The notes beneath the pieces were generated by a model. The model had not been told where the DNA came from. It saw nothing but the letters and a program-made list of their open reading frames with translations, and did no database searches. From Nocardia carnea (GTDB taxonomy: Bacteria > Actinomycetota > Actinomycetes > Mycobacteriales > Mycobacteriaceae): DNA of 44,893 bases. The first letter of the stretch is position 1. Every line of letters starts with the position of its first letter. Positions 32,625 to 41,137 of the stretch are shown in pieces. The stretch is from assembly GCF_029869215.1 (NCBI RefSeq), contig NZ_JARWPM010000419.1, forward strand, positions 1 to 44,893. Direction: 5' to 3'. Position numbers and translations under genes: made by a program.

Positions 32625-32702
32625 GTTCCGCGCCATCGCCTGACAGGTGCGGCCATCGCGTCGGTTCACCCCATTTCGTTCCGCAGTGCCGGCCATCCCC
32701 CG

Positions 32703-32835
32703 TGGCCGTGGCCGGTCCGGCGTTCACCGATGGCCGCAGGCAGTCCAGAGGTCACCTGTGGCCGCGGTCGGTCCGGATTTCACTGCTGGCCGCGGCCGGC
32801 CGGGCTTTCTCCGATGGCCGCGGTACTCAACTCGT
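32703..32835. repeat. 28-bp tandem repeat, about 4.7 copies
   Basis: Units start at 32703, 32731, 32759, 32787 and a partial at 32815, each beginning TGGCCG. Copies share the pattern TGGCCGYGG-CGGTCCGG-TTCAC and differ at several positions. The period is not a multiple of three and no start codon serves it, so it is non-coding. The last copy runs over the stop codon of the ferredoxin gene (32827). Confidence 0.8.
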
Positions 32836-33180
32836 GAGCGGTGCCGTATTCGGCTGGAGCACAGGGCCGACGGCGTCGAGAGTGCCGGGTTTGCGGCCCT
32901 TGCCCCAGCCGATCCGGGCACGGTAGCTGCCGAGCAGGCCGCGGCGGATCAGTTCCTGCTCATCCGCGGCGAACGAGTCCGCGGGTTCGGGAACCGTACC
33001 GGGGGCCACGAACAGAGCATCGGCCGGGCAGTTCGCTTCGCATTGGAAGCAGGTCTGGCAATCGCTGTGCCGGCTGATCACCGGGATACCGTCCGGACCG
33101 CGATCGAAGACATTCGTCGGGCACACCGCGATGCATTTGTCGCAGGCTATGCAGCGCTGCGCCGAAACCAGTTCGATCAT
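32827..33180 (-). CDS. 2[4Fe-4S] ferredoxin, AprB-like
   Basis: 117-residue ferredoxin with two cluster motifs: Cys10, 13, 16, 20 and Cys41, 44, 47, 51. A C-terminal tail of about 60 residues follows (GLLGSYRARIGWGKGRKPG), as in ferredoxins that pair with AprA-type flavoproteins. The start ATG overlaps the stop of the flavoprotein gene (ATGA), so both are made from one mRNA and probably form a complex. It should pass electrons to or from the FAD protein. The 3' end lies inside the 28-bp tandem repeat. Confidence 0.93.
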   Translation of the reverse strand: MIELVSAQRCIACDKCIAVCPTNVFDRGPDGIPVISRHSDCQTCFQCEANCPADALFVAPGTVPEPADSFAADEQELIRRGLLGSYRARIGWGKGRKPGTLDAVGPVLQPNTAPLTS

Positions 33181-34763
33181 GAGGCCACCCCGGCCGTCAC
33201 CGCCTGTTCCGGGTGGACCCGGATACCGTCCAACCCGCTCGTGATCAGGCGATGGTGCTGCTCCGGGTCCTGGCCGGGGAAATCGAGCCGTTTCGCCATA
33301 CCGCGGGTTTCGGTGCGGGCCAGCGCCGTGCGATACATCCACCGGGCATGGGCGGTCGTCGCCGCCGCCTGCCTGGTGCGCACGCGCTGTTCGTCCGTCC
33401 CGCCGAGAGATTCCCGCACGGTCGCCCAGATATCGTCGAGTGTGGCGAGGGATTCGGTGAGCACGGCGCCGTGACGCAGGTAGTTCTTGTCGTAGGGGAG
33501 GACCTCGCGCTGTACCGCGGCCACCACCTCGCGGTGATCCCCGGAAACCCGGTCGCCACCGGGCCGGGCACCGGCATCGCCGATGGCCCGCACCGGGCGG
33601 CTGTGCGAGCCGGTTCCCAGCGACCGGGCGTAGCGGGCCGCACCGGCACCGGCCCAGGTCCCCGAGGAAATCGCCCACGCCGCATTGTGACTGCCGCCGC
33701 CGGTGAAGCCGCCGCAGATCAGTTCGCGGGTGGCGGCGTCGCCGGCGGCATAGAGCCCGGGGACGCCGGTCGCGCACTCATCGGTGACGAGCCGGATTCC
33801 GCCCGTCCCGCGTACCGTCCCCTCCGCGATCAGCGTGATCGGGAATTTGTCCGTGAACGGGTCGATACCGCGTCGGTCGAAGGTCAGGAAGAAATTCGGC
33901 TGGGCCCGGCGCATGGCCGCGCGCGCGGGCTCGTCCACTTGGTCCAGCCGACAGTACACCGTTTCGCGCAGGAGTTCGGCCGCGATCGGTGAGCGATGCC
34001 GGCCGCTCGCGCCTTCCAGCACACTGCCGTCGGCGCGATAGAAGGTCGCGAACTGGTAGAACGCTGTTTTGGTCACCGAGGAACCTGCGGGCGCGATCCC
34101 GTAGGCGTTGGAGAATTCCATACCGGACAGCTCGGCACCGGCCTCGACCGCGAACAACGCGCCGTCGCCGGTGTTCACATCGCAGCCGAGTGCTTTCGAC
34201 TGGAACGCGCAGCCGCCGGTCGCCAGCACCACCGCGCCCGCCCGCACACGATAGTTCTCCCGGGCCTGGCGCCGGTAGCCCAGGGCGCCCGCCACCGCAC
34301 CGGCGCCGTCGATCAGTAGTTCGGTGACCGGCGCGTGATCGAGGATCCGGACCCCCGCCCGGCGCACCAGGATGCGCATCCGCCGCATGTACTCGGGCCC
34401 CTGCAGCCCATTCCGCAACTGCCGGCCGTCCGGACCCACCGGGAACGGGAAACGGGCGATCTCCGCGAGCTCGTTCACGCGGTCGAAGGTTTCGTCCAGT
34501 ACCCGCTGCGCCCAGCGGCGATCGGCCAGATAACCGCCCAGGCTCTCCCTGCTCGCGATCGCCGCCTCCCGTGCGATCGGATCGGGCGGGACGTACCAGA
34601 CGCCGGTCCCGGCGGAGGCGGTGGCGCCGCTGGTACCGCAGTAGCCCTTATCGGCGAGCACGACCGCGGCGCCGGACCGCGCGGCGCGCAACGCGGCCCA
34701 GGTCGCGGCCGGTCCACCGCCGACAACGAGAACATCGGTGCTCAGATCGATCGGATCGGTCAT
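33177..34763 (-). CDS. FAD-dependent oxidoreductase, AprA/fumarate-reductase flavoprotein-like
   Basis: 528 residues. The N-terminal FAD motif is VLVVGGGPAATWAALRAARSG. Flavoprotein features follow: GYCGTSGATASAGTG, VVLATGGCAFQSKALGCDVN, and the C-terminal FAD loop GLYAAGDAATRELICGGFTGGG. A helical C-terminus (about 440-528) resembles the AprA/SdhA type. Coupled to the dicluster ferredoxin gene by ATGA, as in adenylylsulfate reductase AprAB, but catalytic assignment to APS is not warranted; Nocardia-like aerobes usually reduce APS by another enzyme. Start: ATG at 34763, with AAGGGG seven bases upstream. Substrate unknown. Confidence 0.88.
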   Translation of the reverse strand: MTDPIDLSTDVLVVGGGPAATWAALRAARSGAAVVLADKGYCGTSGATASAGTGVWYVPPDPIAREAAIASRESLGGYLADRRWAQRVLDETFDRVNELAEIARFPFPVGPDGRQLRNGLQGPEYMRRMRILVRRAGVRILDHAPVTELLIDGAGAVAGALGYRRQARENYRVRAGAVVLATGGCAFQSKALGCDVNTGDGALFAVEAGAELSGMEFSNAYGIAPAGSSVTKTAFYQFATFYRADGSVLEGASGRHRSPIAAELLRETVYCRLDQVDEPARAAMRRAQPNFFLTFDRRGIDPFTDKFPITLIAEGTVRGTGGIRLVTDECATGVPGLYAAGDAATRELICGGFTGGGSHNAAWAISSGTWAGAGAARYARSLGTGSHSRPVRAIGDAGARPGGDRVSGDHREVVAAVQREVLPYDKNYLRHGAVLTESLATLDDIWATVRESLGGTDEQRVRTRQAAATTAHARWMYRTALARTETRGMAKRLDFPGQDPEQHHRLITSGLDGIRVHPEQAVTAGVAS

Positions 34764-35126
34764 TCGAAACCCCTTGCTGCGTGCCGCGCATACGGCCTGT
34801 CTCGGCGAATGACAGGCTGGCACCGCCGCGCCGCGTGGAACAACGGTTGGAATCGGCAGTGGTTTAACCCTCGCCCGGAGCCGAGGTCCCGGAGATCCTC
34901 AACGCGCCGCGGCCGTGAAGGGGAGAACCCGCAGCAGGCCGAGTACTGGAAGAGCACCGGTGTAGCCGGGCCGGGCGGGGGTGATCCGCGAGCAGGAGAT
35001 CCCGCATCCGGTGCCGCCGTGATGTACCGCTACATACCGCGTTTCGCACCCGCTCCGATCCGGTCGGCGCCCGCGAGTGCAAGGTCGCGGAAAGGTTTTC
35101 GCAACCGCACCGGATAGGTTGAGCGT
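34764..35126. other. 363-base gap between divergent flavoprotein and EEP genes
   Basis: Holds both promoters. An inverted repeat GCCTGTC-N9-GACAGGC (34795-34817) lies 32-54 bases upstream of the flavoprotein start and could be an operator. TAGGTT at 35115-35120 is a likely -10 box for the EEP gene. No gene seen. Confidence 0.5.
34795..34817. promoter_or_regulatory. Candidate operator upstream of the flavoprotein-ferredoxin operon
   Basis: Perfect 7-base arms GCCTGTC and GACAGGC separated by nine bases, in the promoter region of the minus-strand operon. No regulator gene is adjacent, so the cognate protein is unknown. Confidence 0.4.
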
Positions 35127-36095
35127 ATGACGCACAGCGTGATCCGCCGGATTCTGCTCGCCACGGGGTGGTGTGCGTTGTTCGCCGCATCGGCCGGTAT
35201 CGCGCTCTACGTGGGTGGCTGGCAGCGCCGCGAGCTCATCCTCCTCGCGTCCGGAGCGACCTACCTGATGCTCGGCGCGCTGGCGGCGCTGCTGCTGTTC
35301 GTGCTGGCCAAAGGCTGGCGGAGCGCCGGCGCCGCCGTCATCGTGCTGACCGGTGTGCTGTGGACGCAGATCCCGCTGTACGTACCCGACGGCAATGCCG
35401 CCGCCACCGGCACCGAACTGACCGTCCTGCAGACCAACCTGCTGTTCGGCGGTGCCGATACCGGCGCGGTCGCCGCCGCCGTCCGAGACCACGACGTCGA
35501 TGTCCTGACGATCGACGAACTCACCCCGGATTCGGTAGCGCGGCTGACAGCCTCCGGTGTCGACACCCTGCTCCCATACCACTACCTGGAACCGGGCCCG
35601 GGTGGCGGCGGAACCGGTATCTACAGCCGCTTCCCGCTGACGGAGACCGTCCGCCATCAGGAATTCCGGATGGCCAACCTGTCCGCCACCGTCACCCATC
35701 CCGAACTCGGGCCGGTCACCGTTTTCGCGTTCCACCCGCTGCCGCCGAATATCGACCACACGGTGTGGCTGCAGGAACTGGCGGCCGTCGCCACCCTGCT
35801 CGAGGCCACCGACGGGCCCGCGGTGGTCGGCGCCGATTTCAACGCCACCAGCGACCACGCCGCCTTCCGCAAGCTGGTGAGCGGGCGCTTCGCCGCCGCG
35901 GCCGAACAGGCGGGTGCGGGCCGGATGCTCACCTATCCGAACGACCGGTCCTGGGGTCCGGTGATCGGCATCGACCACATCCTGGTGTCCGGTGGAACCA
36001 CGGACCACATAGCAACCCTCACCATCCCGGGCTCGGACCATCGCGCCGTCCTGGCCCGGCTCCGGCTGGCGGCCCGGCCCGTCGGCATTTCGTGA
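35127..36095 (+). CDS. Membrane-anchored endonuclease/exonuclease/phosphatase-fold protein
   Basis: 322 residues. Three hydrophobic helices at about 8-28, 35-60 and 68-88 anchor the protein; the catalytic EEP domain (about 95-318) is probably external. EEP residues are visible: LQTNLLF, the acidic IDELTPD, GIYSRFPLTET, FAFHPLPP, VVGADFNATSDH, GIDHILVS and the final SDHRAV. Such proteins hydrolyse phosphodiesters (nucleic acid, lipid or phosphatase types); the substrate cannot be told. TAGGTT lies six bases before the ATG, so probably leaderless. A small lipoprotein gene follows 27 bases later. Confidence 0.9.
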   Translation: MTHSVIRRILLATGWCALFAASAGIALYVGGWQRRELILLASGATYLMLGALAALLLFVLAKGWRSAGAAVIVLTGVLWTQIPLYVPDGNAAATGTELTVLQTNLLFGGADTGAVAAAVRDHDVDVLTIDELTPDSVARLTASGVDTLLPYHYLEPGPGGGGTGIYSRFPLTETVRHQEFRMANLSATVTHPELGPVTVFAFHPLPPNIDHTVWLQELAAVATLLEATDGPAVVGADFNATSDHAAFRKLVSGRFAAAAEQAGAGRMLTYPNDRSWGPVIGIDHILVSGGTTDHIATLTIPGSDHRAVLARLRLAARPVGIS

Positions 36096-36122
36096 TCGGC
36101 AACCGTTTCAGGAGACAGATAC

Positions 36123-36359
36123 ATGTTTTCCAGTACCCGCCTACGCACCGTCACCTGCACCGCGGTCATCGCCCTCGCCGCCGGCCTGGGTTCCGCCGCC
36201 TGCGGCAACGACCGCTGGTGCGAATTCGACGCCACCGATACCAAGGTGGACAATTCCTACTGCGAAAAGGGCACTCCCGGCTACGAATGGGAACCGGACA
36301 GCGACGGTTCGAGCAAGAGCAAGAAATCGAAGTCCACGACCTCGAAACGCAACAAGTAA
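36123..36359 (+). CDS. Small lipoprotein
   Basis: 78 residues. Signal peptide with lipobox GSAAC, lipidated Cys27. The mature part has two further Cys (in RWCEFD and SYCEKG) that could form a disulfide. It ends in a Ser/Lys/Thr-rich tail (SKSKKSKSTTSKRNK). Start: ATG with AGGAG about nine bases upstream. Twenty-seven bases after the EEP gene, so likely in the same operon. Family not recognised. Confidence 0.8.
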   Translation: MFSSTRLRTVTCTAVIALAAGLGSAACGNDRWCEFDATDTKVDNSYCEKGTPGYEWEPDSDGSSKSKKSKSTTSKRNK

Positions 36360-36516
36360 CCCGATCGCGGCGCGCCGGCCGCTGCCCGATTGCTCGGTGC
36401 GGCCCGGCGAACTCGCCCGACCACGGTTGGTAACGGGAAAGGTGGGTAGCACGTCCGGTGTCGGTGCTCCAGCGCAGCGTAGGGCGCGGAGCCGGGGCCG
36501 GAAACGAGGAGCCGTG

Positions 36517-37041
36517 ATGGCGAACAGGATTCACGATGTGGATGTCGAGTCGAAGGTGTTACCGCTGTCGGGGATGCGATTACAGTGGCGCGGCTCCGAC
36601 CGGTGCTTCCGGGTCACTCACCCGCAGCCGGGAGGTGCGATCGTGACCGAGGCCGGGCAGGACGAGCTGCTGTGGCGGCCGTGGTCGGGCGCGGCGGATA
36701 TGGCGGTCGGTGTTTCCGGGCCGATCAATGCCCATGCCCCGGGCCGATGGTGGGTGGTCTGGGGTGAGTACGTGGACGATCCGGTGACGGTCACGCTGAC
36801 CGACGGGGCGACACCCGAAGTCTGGATCGTGGGCGGACTGTGGGTCAGTGAATGGAGCGGGACCGAACAGACCGCGGTGGTCACCACGCCGGCCCGGCGC
36901 ACCGAGGTCCGGTTCGCCCCACCGTCGTTCCTCCCGCCGCCGCTGACGACGCTGGGCGAGGAGAGCAGTTGCTGGGTGCACGTGGAAACACCGGCCACTT
37001 TCCGGCCGACGACCACATTCGCGGCCGCCCACGGGGCATAG
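36517..37041 (+). CDS. Trp-rich cytoplasmic protein of unknown function
   Basis: 174 residues, no signal peptide or membrane helix. It is rich in Trp (LQWRG, LLWRPWSG, RWWVVWGEY, VWIVGGLWVSEW) and in beta-strand-like alternation, with a Pro-rich segment (RFAPPSFLPPPL). The pattern suggests a beta-sandwich or barrel that binds something with its aromatic face. Start: ATG at 36517 with GAGGAG six bases upstream; a GTG one codon earlier is the alternative. I do not recognise the family. Confidence 0.75.
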   Translation: MANRIHDVDVESKVLPLSGMRLQWRGSDRCFRVTHPQPGGAIVTEAGQDELLWRPWSGAADMAVGVSGPINAHAPGRWWVVWGEYVDDPVTVTLTDGATPEVWIVGGLWVSEWSGTEQTAVVTTPARRTEVRFAPPSFLPPPLTTLGEESSCWVHVETPATFRPTTTFAAAHGA

Positions 37042-37343
37042 GCGCACGCTGAAGTTCCCGATTTCCGTGCCGGCCCGACCTGCTCGCTCGCATCCGCACC
37101 GAAATCCACGACGGCCGGCCGGAGCGGTATGGCTCGTCCTGGCCGCCGCGACCGATCGGTTTCGCTGCTGTCGCGGTCGCGTGGTGGCAGAGCCGGAGGT
37201 AAGTGCTGCGAGCCGCTGAGCCCCGGTCGGTCGGGTGCGTGGCGGTCCCCGATCCCGCGCTGTCGCGCCGGTAGAGTGCCGAACGCATATCAGCACGTCA
37301 GTGGGTCTTCTCGGGAACGCAAAGCGATGTGATCGGGGTGGCG
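37042..37343. other. 302-base gap upstream of the deacetylase lipoprotein
   Basis: No supported gene. It should contain the promoter of the deacetylase gene; I see no clear operator or hairpin. Confidence 0.4.
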
Positions 37344-38138
37344 ATGGACAGGCGTTCGATGTTGTCGATGATGGCCGCGGGGACCGTCATGGCACTGGCG
37401 GGATGCAGCTCGGCGCAGGGCGATCCCGTGGCGGCGGGGGCGCCGGAGGTGCCGGAGGTGGGTGGTCCGGGGCCGGCGCCGCCGGCGCTGCTGCCGCCGC
37501 CGGGTGGGGCGAAGACCGCGATTGCGCCGGCCACCATCACCGCGTTGCCGGGTGCGGGGAACAGTTTGGCGCTCACCGTGGACGACGGAGCGAGCGCCGA
37601 GGTCGTGGGCGCCTACGTACAGTTCGCCAAGGACACCGGGGCGCGGTTCACGTTCTTCGTCACCGCCTATTATCAATCCTGGATCGCCCACCAGGACGAA
37701 CTGCGGCCGCTGGTGGATTCGGGACAGATCCAGCTGGCCAACCACACGTGGGATCACGCCGATCTCACCGCGCTGTCCGATCATGCTGTCGCCGACGATA
37801 TTTCGCGCTGTAAGTTGTTCCTGCGCAACAGATTCGGCGTGGACGGTATGCCGTATTACCGCCCGCCGTTCGGGCGGCACAATGCCCGGGTCGACCGGAT
37901 CGCCGCCGATCTCGGGTACACCGTGCCGGTGATGTGGTACGGGTCGCTGTCGGATTCGGGGCTCATCACCGAGCAGTACCTGATCGAATGCGCCCGCAAA
38001 TACTTCAACCCGCAGGCGATCGTGATCGGGCACGCGAACTTTCCGCCGGTCACCCGCTGCTACGGCCAGTTGGTGGACATCATCCGGGAACGCAATCTGT
38101 CCCTGGTCACCCTCGACGACGTGCTCACCGTCGCCTGA
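37344..38138 (+). CDS. Lipoprotein polysaccharide deacetylase (NodB family)
   Basis: 264 residues, exported. Twin-arginine-like start (MDRRSMLSMMAAG) with lipobox LAGC, so a membrane-anchored lipoprotein. A Pro/Gly-rich linker follows to about residue 65. The NodB domain carries the metal and catalytic motifs: TVDDGAS (Asp-Asp), NHTWDH (H-x3-H), RPPFGRHN, and the final H in VIGHANFPP. It would remove acetyl groups from N-acetylated glycans, perhaps cell-wall peptidoglycan. Start: ATG at 37344, with GGGGTGG upstream; a GTG at 37329 is possible. Confidence 0.9.
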   Translation: MDRRSMLSMMAAGTVMALAGCSSAQGDPVAAGAPEVPEVGGPGPAPPALLPPPGGAKTAIAPATITALPGAGNSLALTVDDGASAEVVGAYVQFAKDTGARFTFFVTAYYQSWIAHQDELRPLVDSGQIQLANHTWDHADLTALSDHAVADDISRCKLFLRNRFGVDGMPYYRPPFGRHNARVDRIAADLGYTVPVMWYGSLSDSGLITEQYLIECARKYFNPQAIVIGHANFPPVTRCYGQLVDIIRERNLSLVTLDDVLTVA

Positions 38139-38462
38139 CTCCGTCTGGGTAGGGGCAGCCGCGGCGAAGGCGGAAACGTGACCGGTAGCGCGGCGAGGGT
38201 GCGGTGCAACGGCCCGGGACGCCGGCTCGGTTCCGCCGCGGGCGGCGCTCTGTAGGCGCCGGACTGCGCACGACGCCGGCGCTCACCGGTGTATCCGCCG
38301 CGGCCGGCCGGGTTCCGGTCCGCGGCATATCGTCACCACTTCCGGTATCGCCGTGTGGTCGGTGAGGCCGGCCGCCACACGCGCCGGGTGACGGACAACC
38401 GCCCGGCCGTGTCTCCGGGCGGCCGAGTGCGGGTCCGGCGGCCCGGCCGGGGATCTCCGTGC
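38139..38462. other. 324-base gap between convergent deacetylase and XRE genes
   Basis: No gene supported. It contains a hairpin (38399-38422) that probably ends XRE transcription. The rest is GC-rich with no clear structure. Confidence 0.45.
38399..38422 (-). terminator. Candidate terminator after the XRE gene
   Basis: CCGCCCGG and CCGGGCGG form an eight-pair stem with an eight-base loop, 41 bases beyond the XRE stop. No U-tract. Confidence 0.45.
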
Positions 38463-38726
38463 TCAGGCGGATTCGGCGAGTTTATCCGTGGTCCAGATCT
38501 GGGCGAGGTCGTCGAGCGGCAGGTCGAGTGCGCGGCTCAGGGAGACCACCGTGCCGAAACTGGGGGAGGGCAGACGGCCGGTTTCGATCTTTCGCAAGGT
38601 TTCCGGGGAGATGCCGGCCGTCCGGGCGACCTCGGCGAGGTCGCGGTCGGCGCGGGCGATCCGGATTCGGGCCCCCAGGCGGCGGCCGGCTTCGAGCTGT
38701 TCGGGGGTCAGAGGGAGGCGGACCAT
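38463..38726 (-). CDS. XRE-family helix-turn-helix regulator
   Basis: 87 residues, essentially one HTH_3 domain: LGARIRIARADRDLAEVARTAGISPETLRKIETGRLPSPSF. No second domain is present. Start: ATG at 38726; TAAGCT is seven bases upstream, and a GGAG lies very close. Divergent from a methionine aminopeptidase gene over two phased palindromes, which it probably binds. It looks like an antitoxin or a phage-type small repressor, but its partner gene is an enzyme rather than a toxin. Confidence 0.9.
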   Translation of the reverse strand: MVRLPLTPEQLEAGRRLGARIRIARADRDLAEVARTAGISPETLRKIETGRLPSPSFGTVVSLSRALDLPLDDLAQIWTTDKLAESA

Positions 38727-38744
38727 GTGCTCCAGCTTAGAAGT

Positions 38745-38782
38745 GGTATTAAAGTACCGCAAGGAACGGTATTGAAATACCG
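38745..38782. promoter_or_regulatory. Twin XRE operators
   Basis: GGTATTAAAGTACC (38745-38758, near-perfect dyad) and CGGTATT-GA-AATACCG (38767-38782, perfect). The two starts are 22 bases apart, about two helical turns, between the divergent XRE and MetAP genes. Confidence 0.75.
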
Positions 38783-38801
38783 GCGACTGATGGAGGCTGT
38801 G

Positions 38802-39566
38802 ATGGTGGAACTGAAAACGCCCGAGGAGATCGAGCGGATGCGCGTCACCGGCGCGTTCGTGGCCCGGACCCTGGCGGAACTCCGGGCGAAGGCGGCGGTG
38901 GGGGTGAACCTGCTGGAGCTGGAAAGCATTGTGCGGGAACGCATCCGGGAGCGTGGCGCCGAGTCCTGCTATTGGGATTACGCGCCGTCGTTCGGGCGCG
39001 GGCCGTTCCGCAATACGGTCTGCCTGTCGGTGAACGATGCCGTACTGCACGGACTGCCGTTCGACTATGCGCTGCGCGACGGCGATGTGCTGACGATGGA
39101 CCTGGCGGTGAGTATCGACGGCTGGGTCGCCGATGCCGCGACCACCGTGATCGTCGGCACACCCGACGCCGAGGATCAGCGCCTCGTGCACGCCACCGAG
39201 GAGGCCCTGGCCGCGGCGATCGAGGCGGCACAGCCGGGCAACCGGCTCGGCGATATCTCGGCGGCGATCGCCGCGGTCGCCCGTGCGCACGGCTACCCGG
39301 TGAACACCGAGTTCGGCGGTCACGGACTCGGCCGGACCATGCACGAGGACCCGCATGTAGCCAACACCGGGCGGCCGGGCCGCGGATTCCCGCTGAAACC
39401 CGGGCTGACCATCGCGATCGAACCGTGGTTCGCGAAAACCACCGACCGGATCGTCACCGACCCGGACGGCTGGACCATTCGCTCGGCCGACGGTTCCCGG
39501 ACCGCGCACTCCGAACACACGATCGCGATCACCCCGGACGGGCCGCGGGTACTCACCGTCGCGTGA
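38802..39566 (+). CDS. map: Type I methionine aminopeptidase
   Basis: Removes the initiator Met from new proteins. 254 residues, usual length. All five metal ligands are in place: His in DAVLHGLP, the two Asp in VLTMDLAVSIDGWVADAATT, His in GGHGLGRTMHEDP, Glu in AIEPWF and Glu in SEHTIAIT. Start: ATG at 38802 with GGAGG seven bases upstream; an earlier ATG at 38790 is possible. It lacks the N-terminal SH3-ligand extension of some actinobacterial MetAPs. An isolated map under its own XRE repressor is not the housekeeping arrangement, so this is probably an extra copy. Confidence 0.94.
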   Translation: MVELKTPEEIERMRVTGAFVARTLAELRAKAAVGVNLLELESIVRERIRERGAESCYWDYAPSFGRGPFRNTVCLSVNDAVLHGLPFDYALRDGDVLTMDLAVSIDGWVADAATTVIVGTPDAEDQRLVHATEEALAAAIEAAQPGNRLGDISAAIAAVARAHGYPVNTEFGGHGLGRTMHEDPHVANTGRPGRGFPLKPGLTIAIEPWFAKTTDRIVTDPDGWTIRSADGSRTAHSEHTIAITPDGPRVLTVA

Positions 39567-39736
39567 GCCGGTCGAAGCGGCGGCCGAGCGACCGGGCAGC
39601 CGCCGACGCGGGCCGGCGCTCGACCGGAACGCGTGCGGCGAAGTCGCGCCGGCCGAGGCAGGACACGCCGCCCACCGCACGCTCGCCGCGCACGGTCATT
39701 GCATGTCCAGCGCCTCGTCGCCGGATCCTCGGGATA

Positions 39737-41137
39737 TCAGGTCGCCTGGCTCACCGAGGACATGTGGAAGTCCGGGATACGCAGCGGCGGCATGGCCGCG
39801 CGGGTGAACCAGTCCTTCCATTCGCGGGGCAGCGTCTGCTCGGTGGCGCCGGCTTCGGTGGTCCGGCGCAGGAGGTCGAGGGGGCTTTCGTTGAACCGGA
39901 AGTTGTTCACCGCTGCCGTGACCTTTCCGTTCTCGACCAGATACACCCCGTCGCGGGTGAGGCCGGTGAGCAGCAGGGTGGCCGGGTCGACCTCACGGAT
40001 GTACCACAGGGTGGTGAGCAGCAGGCCGCGTTCGGTGCGGGCGATCATCTCGTCCAGGGTGGCCGCCGAACCCCCGGTGAGCAGAAGGTTCGGCACCGGG
40101 ACGGTGGGCGAGGTGCCGTAGTCGGCGGCGGTGGCGCGCGGATACACCAGATCGGCGATCGTCCCGTCGCGCAGCCAATCGACCCGCTGGGCAGGCAGGC
40201 CGTTGTCGAAGACGGAGACCGTTTCCGACGACGCCTGCGTCGCCACGAACGGCAGGCATTCGAGGCCGGGTGCGGTGGGGTCGGAGGCGAGGGTCAGCGG
40301 GATATCGGTGAGTTTCTCCCCGACCCGCGTGCCGCCGGGAGCGGCGAACGCGGTGTGGCCCTCCTGCGCACCGCGGCCCTCCATCGACCAGTACATGTAG
40401 ATCAGCAGATCGGCGACGGCCGAGGGCGGCAGCAGGGTTTCGTAACGACCGGCCGGCAACTCGACCCGGCGCGCCGACCAATCCAGCCGGCGGGACAGTT
40501 CGGCGAGCAAACCGGGGGTATCGACATCGGTGAAATCCGCGGTGCCCGCGCCGACCCAGGCGCTGGCGAGATCGGTGCCCTCCCCGCGTTTACCGTTGAT
40601 CTCCACCGACCCGGTGGGCTGGGTGTAGCGGCGGCGGATGCCGGTGGAGGTGCCGAGCCACGTGGTGTGCATCTGGTGATGCGCGAAACCGTAGAGGCGA
40701 TCGGCGCCGTCGAAACCGGTGGCCAGATCGGCGGCGAGCCCGGCGAACACCTCGATCCCGGTGCCCGCGGCCGGCGCCTCCCAATCGGCCGCCGCCGCGG
40801 GCGCATCCGGGAGCGGCATGGCGTCGCGCGCGGGTTCGGCGGCCGCGGCGGCCTCCTCGCTGGCCCGCACGACGGCCTCGATATCGGCGGGGTCCACGCT
40901 GGTCGAGGCCACACTGCCCACGCGCGCCGACCGTGGGCCGTCGCGCAGTACCGAGATCACCGACCAGCGCCGCGCCACCGAACTGCCGTTCGTGGTCATC
41001 GAATTACCGGCCCAGCGCAGCGACGCCTCGGCCTCGTCGGTGACGAGCACCATGGCCTCGTCGGCCCGGGACACCGCGAGTGCCCGCTCGACCACCGCGT
41101 TCGCGGGCAGCACCCCCGCACCGGTCAGTGTCGTCAT
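39737..41137 (-). CDS. PmbA/TldE-like protein (TldD partner)
   Basis: 466 residues of the TldD/PmbA family without the HExxxH motif, as expected for the non-catalytic TldE/PmbA subunit. Family features are TNGSSVARRWSV, SVEINGKRGEGTDLASAW, LLPPSAVADLLIYMYWS and the C-terminal GLTRDGVYLVENGKVTAAVNNFRFNESP. With TldD it would form a hetero-oligomeric protease that degrades unfolded peptides or matures peptide products. The start overlaps the tldD stop (ATGA), so the two are co-translated. Confidence 0.93.
   Translation of the reverse strand: MTTLTGAGVLPANAVVERALAVSRADEAMVLVTDEAEASLRWAGNSMTTNGSSVARRWSVISVLRDGPRSARVGSVASTSVDPADIEAVVRASEEAAAAAEPARDAMPLPDAPAAAADWEAPAAGTGIEVFAGLAADLATGFDGADRLYGFAHHQMHTTWLGTSTGIRRRYTQPTGSVEINGKRGEGTDLASAWVGAGTADFTDVDTPGLLAELSRRLDWSARRVELPAGRYETLLPPSAVADLLIYMYWSMEGRGAQEGHTAFAAPGGTRVGEKLTDIPLTLASDPTAPGLECLPFVATQASSETVSVFDNGLPAQRVDWLRDGTIADLVYPRATAADYGTSPTVPVPNLLLTGGSAATLDEMIARTERGLLLTTLWYIREVDPATLLLTGLTRDGVYLVENGKVTAAVNNFRFNESPLDLLRRTTEAGATEQTLPREWKDWFTRAAMPPLRIPDFHMSSVSQAT

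Noticed and set aside
32703..32835. CRISPR array
   Set aside because: Units are contiguous 28-base tandem copies with no spacers and no cas genes nearby.
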